A stretch of 64,000 bases of DNA from contig NZ_KV794270.1 in NCBI RefSeq assembly GCF_001808705.1, positions 77,019 to 141,018 of the forward strand, read 5' to 3'. The position numbers and the translations under genes were made by a program. Shown piece after piece: positions 26,761-35,733 of this stretch. Below the pieces are notes generated by a model that worked only from the letters and a program-made list of their open reading frames with translations, was not told the DNA's origin and searched no databases. The first letter of the stretch is position 1. Each line of letters opens with the position of its first letter. Source of the DNA: Streptococcus sp. HMSC074B11 (GTDB lineage: Bacteria; Bacillota; Bacilli; Lactobacillales; Streptococcaceae).

Positions 26761-27432
26761 ATGAAGTATAAAATTTTAGCAATTGACGACGATGAAAAAA
26801 TCTTACGATTAATAAGGAATACATTAGAAGCAAACAACTTTAACGTAGAAACTCGGTCAAATATAGAAGAGATCGATATTTGTGACTTTACTGGATTCGA
26901 TCTGATATTACTTGATATCATGATGCCTTTTTCTGGTTTAGAGATCTGTCGCTCCATTCGTTCACAAATTACTACTCCAATCCTGTTTCTAACCGCTAAA
27001 GATATTGAAGAAGATTTACTAAAGGGGATACAAGCTGGAGCAGATGATTACATCACAAAACCATTTAGCATTAAGGAATTGATTGCAAGAATTCAAATGC
27101 ATCTTCGTAGAGAGGAAAGATCTCACCCTGCCTCTAAAGAAGAATTGATTTCAGATATAACTTTTTATCGAGATAGTCAAGAAGTTTATTATCAATCAAA
27201 GAGCATTTCTCTAACTAAGCGAGAATTTGATCTACTTTATCTTTTAGCTAAAAATGAGAACCGAATATTTAGCGCAGAGGAACTTTACGATTACCTCTAT
27301 CCTGTAAGCTCTGATGTACAGCTACGTTCAATCACCGAATACATCTATCAAATCAGACAAAAATTCAAGGCTCATCAAATTGATCCAATCAAAACGGTTT
27401 GGGGAGGAGGATACAAATGGCAAAAGAAATGA
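26761..27432 (+). CDS. OmpR-family response regulator
   Basis: A 223-residue regulator: receiver domain (about 1-118) with the acidic pair in AIDDDEKI, the phosphorylated aspartate in DLILLDIMMP, the Thr/Ser switch at ILFLTAKD and the Lys in YITKPF; then a winged-helix DNA-binding domain (about 130-222) with LTKREFDLLYLLAKNENRIF and the terminal WGGGYKWQ typical of OmpR proteins. It overlaps the kinase gene by 16 bases and diverges from the ABC operon, which it probably controls. The resemblance is to regulators of lantibiotic or bacitracin resistance, not to VicR or CiaR. Confidence 0.92.
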   Translation: MKYKILAIDDDEKILRLIRNTLEANNFNVETRSNIEEIDICDFTGFDLILLDIMMPFSGLEICRSIRSQITTPILFLTAKDIEEDLLKGIQAGADDYITKPFSIKELIARIQMHLRREERSHPASKEELISDITFYRDSQEVYYQSKSISLTKREFDLLYLLAKNENRIFSAEELYDYLYPVSSDVQLRSITEYIYQIRQKFKAHQIDPIKTVWGGGYKWQKK

Positions 27433-28490
27433 CAATCAAACAACTCATTCAGAATACCTACCTTAAAATCATTTGGCAATTTCTTCTATGTCTTATACTT
27501 TTTTACATAGTTCCAGCTCTTCTATCTTCTGTATCTGGAATCAATGAGAAAAATGCCAATTTCTTTGCTTTATTTTTTAGCGTCAGTTCTTGGATTTATC
27601 TTTGCATCATTTTAATTCTTATCATTGTAACAAATATTCGACAATTATTAACCAAAATTCAAAAAGAAATGAACATGGTTTATCATAGTGGTCTATATTT
27701 CAACAAAAATGAAAATCACCATTTGCAGATTAAGGAATTTATTGAAACAAATGATCTGATCGAAAAAATGCAATCTGATATAAAAAATAGAATTGAAAAT
27801 GAAAAAGAACAAAAAAAAGAACTCATGTTTCAAGTATCTAGCGCTGCACATGATCTTCGAACTCCTCTAACTGTCATCAGAGGAAATGCTGAATTCCTAC
27901 AATCTACCAAACAAACACCCCAAGTAATGGAATGTCTAAAAGATCTGGAGCAAGCAAGTATTCAGTTAAATGAGTATTTCAACCACTTCATCCAATACTC
28001 CAAAACTTTTTATGACCATGATATTCAACTTGAAAACATATCAATTAAACAAGTAACTCATCAAATAAAGGAACATATCACACCTTTACTTCCTAGAAAT
28101 ACACACTTTGTTTTTACAAACACAGTAAATCCATCAACACAAATTGCAATTCATTCCAATCTATTTTTCCGAGCAATCACAAATATTATTAATAATGCAA
28201 TACAACATCAAAAAGAGAATAATGCACAAATCCACCTAACAATTTCACAAGAAAATAGTCAATTAGTTCTAACTATATGGAATAACCAATCTAGTTTTTC
28301 AAAAACCATATTACAAAATGCTGGAAATCTTTTCTATAAAGATGACCAAGCAAGAACCCCCTCTCAAGAAAGTCACTATGGACTTGGTTTATCTTTCGTC
28401 AAACGCGTCATGAAACTTCATAATGGAACTATGCACTTAGAAAATAGTAATCATGGTGCACAAGTCAAGCTAATCATTCCCATTATATAG
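27417..28490 (+). CDS. Sensor histidine kinase
   Basis: A 357-residue kinase with two close N-terminal membrane helices (about 16-38 and 49-72) and almost no extracellular loop, as in intramembrane-sensing kinases that work with ABC exporters. The H-box SSAAHDLRTPLTVIRGNAEFL (seen in parts; histidine near 145) and the ATP-binding N-box (NIINNAIQH) and G-box (YGLGLSFVKRVM) follow. The ATG at 27417 lies within the end of the regulator gene behind GGAGGAGG. Signal: perhaps carried by the ABC transporter; inferred. Confidence 0.9.
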   Translation: MAKEMTIKQLIQNTYLKIIWQFLLCLILFYIVPALLSSVSGINEKNANFFALFFSVSSWIYLCIILILIIVTNIRQLLTKIQKEMNMVYHSGLYFNKNENHHLQIKEFIETNDLIEKMQSDIKNRIENEKEQKKELMFQVSSAAHDLRTPLTVIRGNAEFLQSTKQTPQVMECLKDLEQASIQLNEYFNHFIQYSKTFYDHDIQLENISIKQVTHQIKEHITPLLPRNTHFVFTNTVNPSTQIAIHSNLFFRAITNIINNAIQHQKENNAQIHLTISQENSQLVLTIWNNQSSFSKTILQNAGNLFYKDDQARTPSQESHYGLGLSFVKRVMKLHNGTMHLENSNHGAQVKLIIPII

Positions 28491-28493
28491 AAC

Positions 28494-28525
28494 AAGCCGA
28501 ACTCATCAACATATGTTCGGCTTTT
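28494..28525 (+). terminator. Terminator of the two-component operon
   Basis: Arms aagccgaac (28494-28502) and gttcggctt (28515-28523), followed by a T-rich stretch, immediately after the kinase stop. Confidence 0.85.
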
Positions 28526-28565
28526 CTTCCTTTTTAGATCAAAAAATCAGTATCATAAGATTTTT

Positions 28566-28584
28566 ATGTCACATCTTCTTACAT
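28566..28584 (+). promoter_or_regulatory. GlnR operator upstream of glnP
   Basis: ATGTCA-N7-TTACAT matches the GlnR operator ATGTNA-N7-TNACAT perfectly. It ends 15 bases before the -35 box of glnP. In pneumococcus GlnR is known to repress the glnPQ transcript, so control by glutamine status is expected. Confidence 0.88.
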
Positions 28585-28599
28585 AAAAACACTAAATAT

Positions 28600-28628
28600 T
28601 TGCCAACTTTTTTAGTTTCTGCTATAAT
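28600..28628 (+). promoter_or_regulatory. glnP promoter
   Basis: TTGCCA (28600-28605) and TATAAT (28623-28628) are 17 bases apart, 30 bases before the glnP start, which follows AAAAAGGAG. Confidence 0.85.
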
Positions 28629-28658
28629 TGGGTAAATATTCTAAAAAGGAGACTAAAC

Positions 28659-30833
28659 ATGAAGAAAAAAATCCTTGCATTTTTATTATTTTTATTTCCC
28701 TTATTCTCTTTAGGCTATGCTAATGCGGACACTATCAAGATTGTTAGTGATACTGCTTATGCACCCTTTGAGTTTAAAGATACAGACCAGACTTATAAAG
28801 GAATTGATGTCGACATCATCAATAAAGTAGCTGAGATAAAAGGATGGAACATCCAAATGTCTTATCCAGGCTTTGATGCTGCTGTCAATGCGGTCCAAGC
28901 AGGGCAAGCAGATGCGATCATGGCTGGTATGACAAAAAACAAAGAACGTGAAAACGTCTTTACCATGTCTGATACATACTATGATACAAAAGTTGTCATC
29001 GCAACGACTAAGTCTAACAAAATCACTAAGTATGAAGAATTAAGTGGTAAAACTGTTGGTGTTAAAAACGGTACTGCTGCACAACGTTTCCTAGAAAGTA
29101 TCAAAGATAAATATGGTTTCACTATCAAAACCTTTGATACTGGCGATTTGATGAATAACAGTCTCAGTACAGGTGCTGTAAATGCCATCATGGATGACAA
29201 ACCAGTTATCGAGTACGCTATTAACCAAGGGCAAGATCTCAGTATCAATATGGACGGAGAAGCCGTTGGAAGCTTTGCTTTCGGTGTTAAAAAAGGCAGC
29301 AAGTACGAATACCTAGTTACAGAATTTAACGAAGCTTTAGCTCAGATGAAAAAAGATGGTAGCTTGGACAAAATTATCAATAAATGGACAAATTCTTCTA
29401 AAACTAGTTCACAAGCGACTTCTCTCACTTCAACTACAAGCGCAGGTCAAAAAGCTACTCCTGTCAAATCAAAATACGTTATCGCTAGTGATTCTTCATT
29501 CGCACCATTTGTCTTCCAGAACTCAAGCAACCAGTACACTGGTATTGATATGGACTTAATCAAGGCCATTGCCAAAGATCAAGGTTTCGAGATTGAAATC
29601 ACTAACCCAGGATTTGACGCTGCTATTAACGCGGTTCAATCTGGTCAAGCTGATGGTATGATTGCTGGTATGTCTGTTACAGACGCTCGTAAAGAAACCT
29701 TTGATTTCTCTGATTCTTACTATACAGCTAATACTATTCTTGGAGTTCAGGAATCAAGTACGATTTCTTCTTATGAAGATCTGAATGGTAAAACCGTTGG
29801 TGTTAAAAACGGTACTGCTTCTCAAACCTTCCTAACTGAAAATCAAAGCAAATATGGTTATAAAATTAAAACCTTTGCAGATGGTTCATCTATGTATGAC
29901 AGCTTGAACACTGGTTCAATTGACGCTGTGATGGATGACGAACCAGTTCTTAAATACTCTATCAGTCAAGGTCAAAAATTAAAAACACCAATCGAAGGTA
30001 CTCCAATCGGAGAAACTGCTTTTGCAGTTAAAAAGGGAAGCAATCCTGAATTGATTGAAATGTTCAACAACGGTCTTGCAAATCTTAAAGCAAGTGGTGA
30101 ATTCCAAAAGATTCTTGATAAATACCTTGCAACTGATTCAACAAGTGAATCATCAACTGTTGACGAAACTACTATCTGGGGCTTGTTGAAAAACAACTAC
30201 AAACAACTCCTAAGTGGACTTGGAATTACCCTTTCCCTAGCTTTGATTTCCTTTGCAATTGCGATTGTTATCGGGATTATCTTTGGTATGTTTAGCGTTA
30301 GTCCTTATAAATCACTTCGTCTTATTTCAGAAATCTTTGTCGATGTGATTCGCGGTATTCCACTGATGATTCTTGCTGCCTTTATCTTCTGGGGAATTCC
30401 TAACTTTATCGAATCTCTTACAGGCCAACAGAGTCCAATCAATGACTTTGTCGCTGGTACAATCGCCCTCTCGCTAAACTCAGCTGCCTATATCGCTGAA
30501 ATTGTTCGTGGTGGTATTAAGGCTGTTCCTATCGGACAAATGGAAGCTAGTCGAAGCCTTGGTATCTCTTACAGTAAAACCATGCGTAAGATTGTCTTGC
30601 CACAAGCAACCAAACTCATGCTTCCAAACTTCGTCAACCAATTTGTCATCGCACTTAAAGATACAACTATTGTATCTGCAATCGGGCTAGTAGAGCTCTT
30701 CCAGACTGGTAAAATTATCATCGCCCGTAACTACCAAAGTTTCAAAATGTATGCAATTCTCGCAGTCTTCTATCTTGTGATTATCACTCTTCTTACTAGA
30801 CTTGCAAAACGCTTAGAAAAGAGGATTCAATAA
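28659..30833 (+). CDS. glnP: Glutamine ABC transporter, fused double substrate-binding protein and permease
   Basis: A 724-residue protein with a signal peptide (about 1-23, ending GYANAD), two tandem periplasmic-type amino-acid-binding domains (about 27-245 and 272-490), then an integral permease (about 505-720) with the EAA loop near [20 protein letters not shown]. The binding domains repeat each other: [11 protein letters not shown] occurs near residues 130 and 377, and the encoding DNA is almost identical at 29046 and 29787. Two domains per chain mean four per transporter, as known for lactic acid bacteria GlnP. The stop overlaps the glnQ start. Confidence 0.94.
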   Translation: MKKKILAFLLFLFPLFSLGYANADTIKIVSDTAYAPFEFKDTDQTYKGIDVDIINKVAEIKGWNIQMSYPGFDAAVNAVQAGQADAIMAGMTKNKERENVFTMSDTYYDTKVVIATTKSNKITKYEELSGKTVGVKNGTAAQRFLESIKDKYGFTIKTFDTGDLMNNSLSTGAVNAIMDDKPVIEYAINQGQDLSINMDGEAVGSFAFGVKKGSKYEYLVTEFNEALAQMKKDGSLDKIINKWTNSSKTSSQATSLTSTTSAGQKATPVKSKYVIASDSSFAPFVFQNSSNQYTGIDMDLIKAIAKDQGFEIEITNPGFDAAINAVQSGQADGMIAGMSVTDARKETFDFSDSYYTANTILGVQESSTISSYEDLNGKTVGVKNGTASQTFLTENQSKYGYKIKTFADGSSMYDSLNTGSIDAVMDDEPVLKYSISQGQKLKTPIEGTPIGETAFAVKKGSNPELIEMFNNGLANLKASGEFQKILDKYLATDSTSESSTVDETTIWGLLKNNYKQLLSGLGITLSLALISFAIAIVIGIIFGMFSVSPYKSLRLISEIFVDVIRGIPLMILAAFIFWGIPNFIESLTGQQSPINDFVAGTIALSLNSAAYIAEIVRGGIKAVPIGQMEASRSLGISYSKTMRKIVLPQATKLMLPNFVNQFVIALKDTTIVSAIGLVELFQTGKIIIARNYQSFKMYAILAVFYLVIITLLTRLAKRLEKRIQ

Positions 30834-31573
30834 TGGCCAAATTAAAAATCGATGTTGATAATTTACATAAACAATATGGTAAAAACAAAGTCCTTAAAGG
30901 AATCTCAGCAAAATTCTACGAAGGAGATGTTGTTTGTATCATTGGACCTTCTGGTTCAGGTAAATCAACTTTCTTGCGTAGCTTGAATCTCCTTGAGGAA
31001 GGTACAAAAGGTCATATCACGGTTAATGGTTATGATTTGACGGATAAAGCAACCAACGTGGACCACGTTCGTGAAAATGTCGGAATGGTTTTCCAGCACT
31101 TCAATCTTTTCCCACACATGACGGTATTAGAAAATATCACTTTCGCTCCAGTGGAGCATAAGTTGATGACTAAGGCTGAAGCTGAAAAATTGGGAATGGA
31201 ACTCCTTGAAAAAGTTGGATTGGCTGATAAGGCTAATGCAAATCCTGAAAGTCTATCAGGTGGACAAAAACAACGTGTGGCTATCGCTCGCGGTCTAGCC
31301 ATGAACCCTGATATCATGCTCTTTGACGAACCAACTTCTGCCCTTGACCCTGAGATGGTCGGCGACGTTCTTAACGTTATGAAGGAATTGGCTGAACAAG
31401 GCATGACTATGATTATCGTAACCCACGAAATGGGATTCGCCCGCAAGGTTGCCAATCGTGTGATCTTTACTGCTGACGGTGAATTCCTCGAGGACGGAAC
31501 ACCCGACCAAATCTTTGATAACCCACAACATCCTCGTCTTAAAGAATTTTTAGACAAGGTTCTAAACGCCTAG
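30833..31573 (+). CDS. glnQ: Glutamine ABC transporter ATP-binding protein
   Basis: A 246-residue polar amino acid ATPase: Walker [10 protein letters not shown] (about 39-47), Q-loop [16 protein letters not shown], signature [16 protein letters not shown], Walker [15 protein letters not shown] and H-loop VTHEMGFAR. The GTG/ATG start overlaps glnP by one base (TAATGG), which makes GlnPQ co-translated. Powers uptake of glutamine and related amino acids. Confidence 0.95.
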   Translation: MAKLKIDVDNLHKQYGKNKVLKGISAKFYEGDVVCIIGPSGSGKSTFLRSLNLLEEGTKGHITVNGYDLTDKATNVDHVRENVGMVFQHFNLFPHMTVLENITFAPVEHKLMTKAEAEKLGMELLEKVGLADKANANPESLSGGQKQRVAIARGLAMNPDIMLFDEPTSALDPEMVGDVLNVMKELAEQGMTMIIVTHEMGFARKVANRVIFTADGEFLEDGTPDQIFDNPQHPRLKEFLDKVLNA

Positions 31574-31604
31574 AAAAGATAGGGCTAAAAGTCTTTATAA
31601 TCAA

Positions 31605-31652
31605 AAAACGCATTGTATCAGGTATTAAAAACTTGATATTATGCGTTTTATT
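31605..31652 (+). terminator. Terminator after glnQ
   Basis: Arms aaaacgca (31605-31612) and tgcgtttt (31642-31649), with further inner pairing of tatca and tgata, then T-rich sequence. Confidence 0.75.
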
Positions 31653-31680
31653 GTGGAAAGATTTACTTCGGTTTCTCCTA

Positions 31681-31784
31681 ATACTCAATGAAAATCAAAG
31701 AGCAAACTAGGAAGCTAGCCGCAAGCTGTACTTGAGTACGGTAAGGCGACGCTGACGTGGTTTGAAGAGATTTTCGAAGAGTAT
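31681..31784 (-). repeat. BOX element, boxA-boxC form
   Basis: This 104-bp element holds the conserved boxA core ggcgacgctgacg and ends in the typical gagtat and atactc termini. Read on the minus strand it is boxA then boxC without a boxB unit. BOX elements are found between genes in S. pneumoniae, S. mitis and relatives. It sits between the glnQ terminator and the zwf promoter. Confidence 0.92.
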
Positions 31785-31829
31785 GAAATTGAGTTTTGCC
31801 TAACCTCTTAGTATAGACGTATTGGATTT

Positions 31830-31858
31830 TTGGATTTTTTAGAAAATTATGATAAAAT
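31830..31858 (+). promoter_or_regulatory. zwf promoter
   Basis: TTGGAT (31830-31835) and TAAAAT (31853-31858) are 17 bases apart. So zwf has its own promoter after BOX, whether or not some glnPQ transcripts read through. Confidence 0.6.
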
Positions 31859-31885
31859 AAAGGATATGAAAAATGGGGACTCCTC

Positions 31886-31921
31886 ATGCCTAGTTTAACT
31901 AGGAAACAAAATAGAAATTAG
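31886..31921 (+). CDS. Possible leader peptide ahead of zwf
   Basis: An 11-codon frame (MPSLTRKQNRN) starts after GGGGA spaced about 6 bases and stops 8 bases before the zwf ATG, which itself has only a weak ribosome site. The first codons overlap a small palindrome (cctagtttaactagg, 31889-31903). Translation of this frame could couple to zwf. It may also be chance. Confidence 0.3.
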   Translation: MPSLTRKQNRN

Positions 31922-31929
31922 GTAGCTAG

Positions 31930-33417
31930 ATGTCATCAAAAGTTATTGTTACAATTTTCGGTGCAAGTGGGGATTTGGCCAAACGTAAGCTCTACCCTTC
32001 ACTTTTTAGACTTTATAAATCAGGTAATCTTTCTGATCATTTTGCTGTTATTGGAACTGCTCGTAGACCTTGGAGTAAGGAATACTTTGAATCAGTCGTT
32101 GTTGAATCTATTCTTGATTTGGCAGATAGTGTGGAAGAAGCTCAAGCATTTGCGAGTCATTTTTACTATCAAAGCCACGATGTTAATGATACTGAGCACT
32201 ACATCGAATTACGTAAACTTCAGGCTGAATTAAACGAAAAATATCAGACTGAGCACAACAAACTCTTCTTCCTCTCAATGGCACCTCAGTTCTTTGGTAC
32301 CATCGCCAAACATCTCAAGTCTGAGCAGATTGTTGACGGTAAAGGCTTTGAACGTTTGATCGTTGAGAAACCTTTTGGAACAGACTATGAGACTGCAAGC
32401 AAACTAAACGAAGAACTCCTAGCTACTTTTAACGAAGAGCAAATCTATCGTATCGACCACTATCTTGGCAAGGAAATGATTCAAAGCATATTTGCCATTC
32501 GTTTTGCTAATATGATTTTTGAAAATGTTTGGAATCGGGAACACATCGATAATGTTCAAATTACCTTTGCAGAACGTCTAGGTGTTGAAGAGCGTGGTGG
32601 CTACTATGATGAGTCTGGTGCCCTTCGTGATATGGTTCAAAACCATACACTCCAACTCCTGTCGCTCTTAGCTATGGATAAACCAGCAAGCTTTACCAAG
32701 GATGACATTCGCGCAGAGAAAATCAAGGTCTTCAAGAACCTTTACCACCCTACAGATGAGGAACTTAAAGAGCACTTCATCCGTGGTCAATATCGTTCTG
32801 GTAAAGTTGATGGCATGAAATACATCTCTTACCGCAGCGAACCAAATGTCAACCCTGAATCTATGACAGAAACCTTTGCTTCAGGTGCCTTCTTTGTAGA
32901 TACCGACCGCTTCCGTGATGTACCTTTCTTCTTCCGTACAGGTAAACGCCTAACTGAAAAAGGAACACACGTGAACATTGTCTTCAAACAAATGGATTCA
33001 ATCTTTGGAGAACCTTTAACACCGAATGTTCTGACCATCTACATCCAACCAACTGAAGGATTCTCACTTAGCCTAAACGGTAAAGAGGTTGGTGAAGAGT
33101 TTAAGCTTGCACCTAATTCGCTTGATTACAGAACAGATGCAACTGCAACGGGTGCTTCACCGGATCCTTATGAAAAGCTCATCTACGATGTTTTGAATAA
33201 CAACTCAACTAACTTTAGCCATTGGGAAGAAGTGAGTGCTTCTTGGGAATTGATTGACCGTATCGAGAAGCTTTGGGCTGAAAACGGGGCTCCACTTCAT
33301 GACTACAAGGCTGGTAGCATGGGACCTCAAGCTAGTTTTGATCTCCTTGAAAAATACGGTGCTGAGTGGACTTGGCAACCAGATATCGCCTATCGTAAAG
33401 ATGGTCGTTTAGAATAA
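31930..33417 (+). CDS. zwf: Glucose-6-phosphate 1-dehydrogenase
   Basis: Zwf oxidises glucose-6-phosphate to 6-phosphogluconolactone with NADP+, the entry to the oxidative pentose phosphate path. The coenzyme loop GASGDLAKRKLYPSLF is at about residues 11-26, and the active-site signature RIDHYLGKE near 177-185. The length of 495 is typical. NADPH made here would serve enzymes such as GdhA and the flavin reductases. It follows glnPQ, as in pneumococcus, with BOX between. Confidence 0.96.
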   Translation: MSSKVIVTIFGASGDLAKRKLYPSLFRLYKSGNLSDHFAVIGTARRPWSKEYFESVVVESILDLADSVEEAQAFASHFYYQSHDVNDTEHYIELRKLQAELNEKYQTEHNKLFFLSMAPQFFGTIAKHLKSEQIVDGKGFERLIVEKPFGTDYETASKLNEELLATFNEEQIYRIDHYLGKEMIQSIFAIRFANMIFENVWNREHIDNVQITFAERLGVEERGGYYDESGALRDMVQNHTLQLLSLLAMDKPASFTKDDIRAEKIKVFKNLYHPTDEELKEHFIRGQYRSGKVDGMKYISYRSEPNVNPESMTETFASGAFFVDTDRFRDVPFFFRTGKRLTEKGTHVNIVFKQMDSIFGEPLTPNVLTIYIQPTEGFSLSLNGKEVGEEFKLAPNSLDYRTDATATGASPDPYEKLIYDVLNNNSTNFSHWEEVSASWELIDRIEKLWAENGAPLHDYKAGSMGPQASFDLLEKYGAEWTWQPDIAYRKDGRLE

Positions 33418-33425
33418 TCAAAAAC

Positions 33426-33451
33426 AATCCTGCAAGAATTCTTGCAGGATT
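33426..33451. terminator. Bidirectional terminator between zwf and ftsY
   Basis: A perfect 26-bp palindrome with arms aatcctgcaagaa and ttcttgcaggatt lies between the convergent stops of zwf and ftsY, with T-rich sequence on both outer sides. Confidence 0.85.
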
Positions 33452-33456
33452 TTCGT

Positions 33457-34911
33457 TTATATCAAACCTTCTAGAAGGCCCTTCATAAAGTTTTCAGAGT
33501 TAAATTCACCGATATCATCAATTTTTTCACCAAAACCAATCAACTTAACAGGAATATTGAGTTCCTCACGGATAGCCAGAACAACACCACCTCGGGCAGT
33601 TCCATCAATCTTGGTTAAGACAATTCCTGTAACAGGAGTAATTTTTGAAAACTCTTTGGCTTGTACAAGAGCGTTTTGTCCTGTTGATGCATCCAGAGCT
33701 AGAAAGGTTTCATGCGGAGCTTCTGGCACGACACGTTTAATGATACGACCAATTTTTTCCAACTCTGCCATCAAGTTTTCCTTGTTTTGTAAACGGCCAG
33801 CTGTATCGATCATCAAAATGTCAACACCTTCTGCTACTGCACGTTCCATCCCATCAAAGACAACACTAGCTGGATCTGCTTTTTCAGGTCCAGTAACCAC
33901 AGGAACATCTACACGACGGCCCCATTCTGCTAGCTGAGCTACCGCACCAGCACGGAAGGTATCCGCAGCAACAAGCATGACTTTCTTGCCAGCTTGTTTG
34001 TAGCGGTGAGCTAATTTACCGATTGAAGTTGTTTTCCCGACACCATTAACACCTACAAAGAGCATGACTGTCAAACCATCTTGGAAGTTAATGCTTTCAT
34101 TGTATTGTCCATCTTTTTCGTAAAGCTCTACCAATTTTTCGATGATCACACGACGGAGGACATCTGGTTTCTTGGCATTTTCAAGTTTTGCTTCATAGCG
34201 CAATTCTTCAGTGAGATTTGAAGCTACCTGTACACCAACGTCACTCATGATGAGTAGTTCTTCGAGTTCTTCGAAAAATTCTTCATCAACAGAGCGGAAG
34301 TTAGCAAAGAATGCATTCAAACGAGCTCCAAAGCCCGTACGAGTTTTCTTGAGACTACGGTCATATTTTTCCTGTACAGTCTCTTGAAATTGAGGAATTT
34401 CTTCGATTACTAGATCTTCTTCCACTTCTTCAGAAGTGTCTGCTTCCGTTTCGTCCGATTGAGCTTGATTAACTTCTTCAGCGTCGCTATCACTTGAAGG
34501 TACTTCTTCGACTGGTGACTCAGGTTCTTCTGCAACAAACTCTGCTACCTCTTGAGCTCTTTCTTCAGTTTCTTCAACTTCTGTTGAATCTGACTCTTCC
34601 TGACAACAATGACACTCAGTTTCCTCTTCAAACTGAGTCTCTTCTTCCTGAGGGGCGGTTTCTGCTTCAACTGTTTCTAGAGTAGTTTCTGCTACTGATT
34701 CTGCAGACTCACTAGCTTCTTTAGAATAAGTTTCCTCAACTTCTGAACTTTGGTCGATTTCCTCAGTATTTTTCACTTCAACTTCTTCAGTTCCAAGTGC
34801 TTCAACTTCCTCGCTAGATTCTGTCAGATCCAAATTTTCCAAAGCTTCTTTAACGACTTCTTCGATTTTTGGTTCTTCTTTTCTCCCAAATAAACGGTCA
34901 AATAATCCCAT
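33457..34911 (-). CDS. ftsY: Signal recognition particle receptor FtsY
   Basis: FtsY docks SRP-ribosome complexes at the membrane and is the partner of Ffh, also in this window. Residues of about 1-180 are a very acidic, Glu/Ser-rich A domain. Within it lies an odd cluster C100-H101-C102-C103. The NG GTPase follows: G1 GVNGVGKTT, DTAGRLQNKENLM, and TKIDGTARGG. Total length is 484. It is co-oriented with two HAD phosphatase genes, the nearer one only 3 bases upstream. Confidence 0.95.
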   Translation of the reverse strand: MGLFDRLFGRKEEPKIEEVVKEALENLDLTESSEEVEALGTEEVEVKNTEEIDQSSEVEETYSKEASESAESVAETTLETVEAETAPQEEETQFEEETECHCCQEESDSTEVEETEERAQEVAEFVAEEPESPVEEVPSSDSDAEEVNQAQSDETEADTSEEVEEDLVIEEIPQFQETVQEKYDRSLKKTRTGFGARLNAFFANFRSVDEEFFEELEELLIMSDVGVQVASNLTEELRYEAKLENAKKPDVLRRVIIEKLVELYEKDGQYNESINFQDGLTVMLFVGVNGVGKTTSIGKLAHRYKQAGKKVMLVAADTFRAGAVAQLAEWGRRVDVPVVTGPEKADPASVVFDGMERAVAEGVDILMIDTAGRLQNKENLMAELEKIGRIIKRVVPEAPHETFLALDASTGQNALVQAKEFSKITPVTGIVLTKIDGTARGGVVLAIREELNIPVKLIGFGEKIDDIGEFNSENFMKGLLEGLI

Positions 34912-34914
34912 TCT

Positions 34915-35733
34915 TTAGTTCTCCTTCAGTACATATTTTTCAATGGCCCAAGCAACAGCTTCCTCGTCATTGGTCATAGGGGTTACTACATTTGCAACTT
35001 CCTTGACCTCAGGCACAGCATTTTGCATAGCAACACCGAGTCCTGCCCATTCAATCATGGAAAGGTCATTAGCCTCATCTCCACAAGCCATCACTTGATT
35101 TTGGTCAATTCCTAGATGGTCGATCAATTTAGCTAATCCAGTAGCCTTATGAACGTTCTTTGGTGACCATTCCAAAAGCATGTCGCGAGATTTAAAAATT
35201 TCATAATTGTTAAACAAGTCTGGTGAAATATTAGCAATTGCGGCATCCAGTGGTTCTTGGGCAAAAGCGGTCACACATTTGTTGTAGGTCATCTGACTAG
35301 ACAAATCTTCAAAGTCAATTGGAACAAAAGTCAGAGCAGGATTAAATTTAGCATACAGACTTTCTTGATCTGATTGGATTTGGTAAACTGTACCTTCTGA
35401 AATTGCATCTAAGGGGATTCCTAGTTTTTCAGTTTCCTCGTAAATACGTGTCACATCATCAATAGAGAATACTGTCTTATCGAGGATTTCACCCGTATTT
35501 TTCTGAACCAATCCACCATTAAAGGTGATAGTATACTCGTCATCATGGCCGTCTGTTCCAAGCTCTTTAAGGAAGAAATCCATAGCCTTGAGGGGACGTC
35601 CAGTTGTCAGTACCACTTTGACTCCCTGGTCACGCGCAGCCTTTAAAGTTGCCTTAGTACGATCAGTCAATTTCTTGTCTGTCGTCAGCAAAGTCCCATC
35701 TAAGTCTAGGGCAATTAATTTAATATCTGCCAT
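34915..35733 (-). CDS. Cof-type HAD phosphatase
   Basis: A 272-residue HAD-superfamily hydrolase of Cof type IIB. Motif I DLDGTLLTTDKKL is at residues 9-21 with the nucleophilic Asp. Motif II is TTGRP, and motif IV is ACGDEANDLSMIEWAG. These enzymes remove phosphate from sugar phosphates or flavin/pyridoxal phosphates; the specific substrate is unknown. The start overlaps the stop of the related upstream gene. Confidence 0.9.
   Translation of the reverse strand: MADIKLIALDLDGTLLTTDKKLTDRTKATLKAARDQGVKVVLTTGRPLKAMDFFLKELGTDGHDDEYTITFNGGLVQKNTGEILDKTVFSIDDVTRIYEETEKLGIPLDAISEGTVYQIQSDQESLYAKFNPALTFVPIDFEDLSSQMTYNKCVTAFAQEPLDAAIANISPDLFNNYEIFKSRDMLLEWSPKNVHKATGLAKLIDHLGIDQNQVMACGDEANDLSMIEWAGLGVAMQNAVPEVKEVANVVTPMTNDEEAVAWAIEKYVLKEN

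Noticed and set aside
31030-31557. 175-codon minus-strand frame inside glnQ
   Set aside because: Antisense to a complete ABC ATPase; the composition is what a reverse reading of that gene gives.
31678-31887. 69-codon minus-strand frame over the BOX element
   Set aside because: The frame is made mostly of BOX repeat sequence and has no ribosome site.
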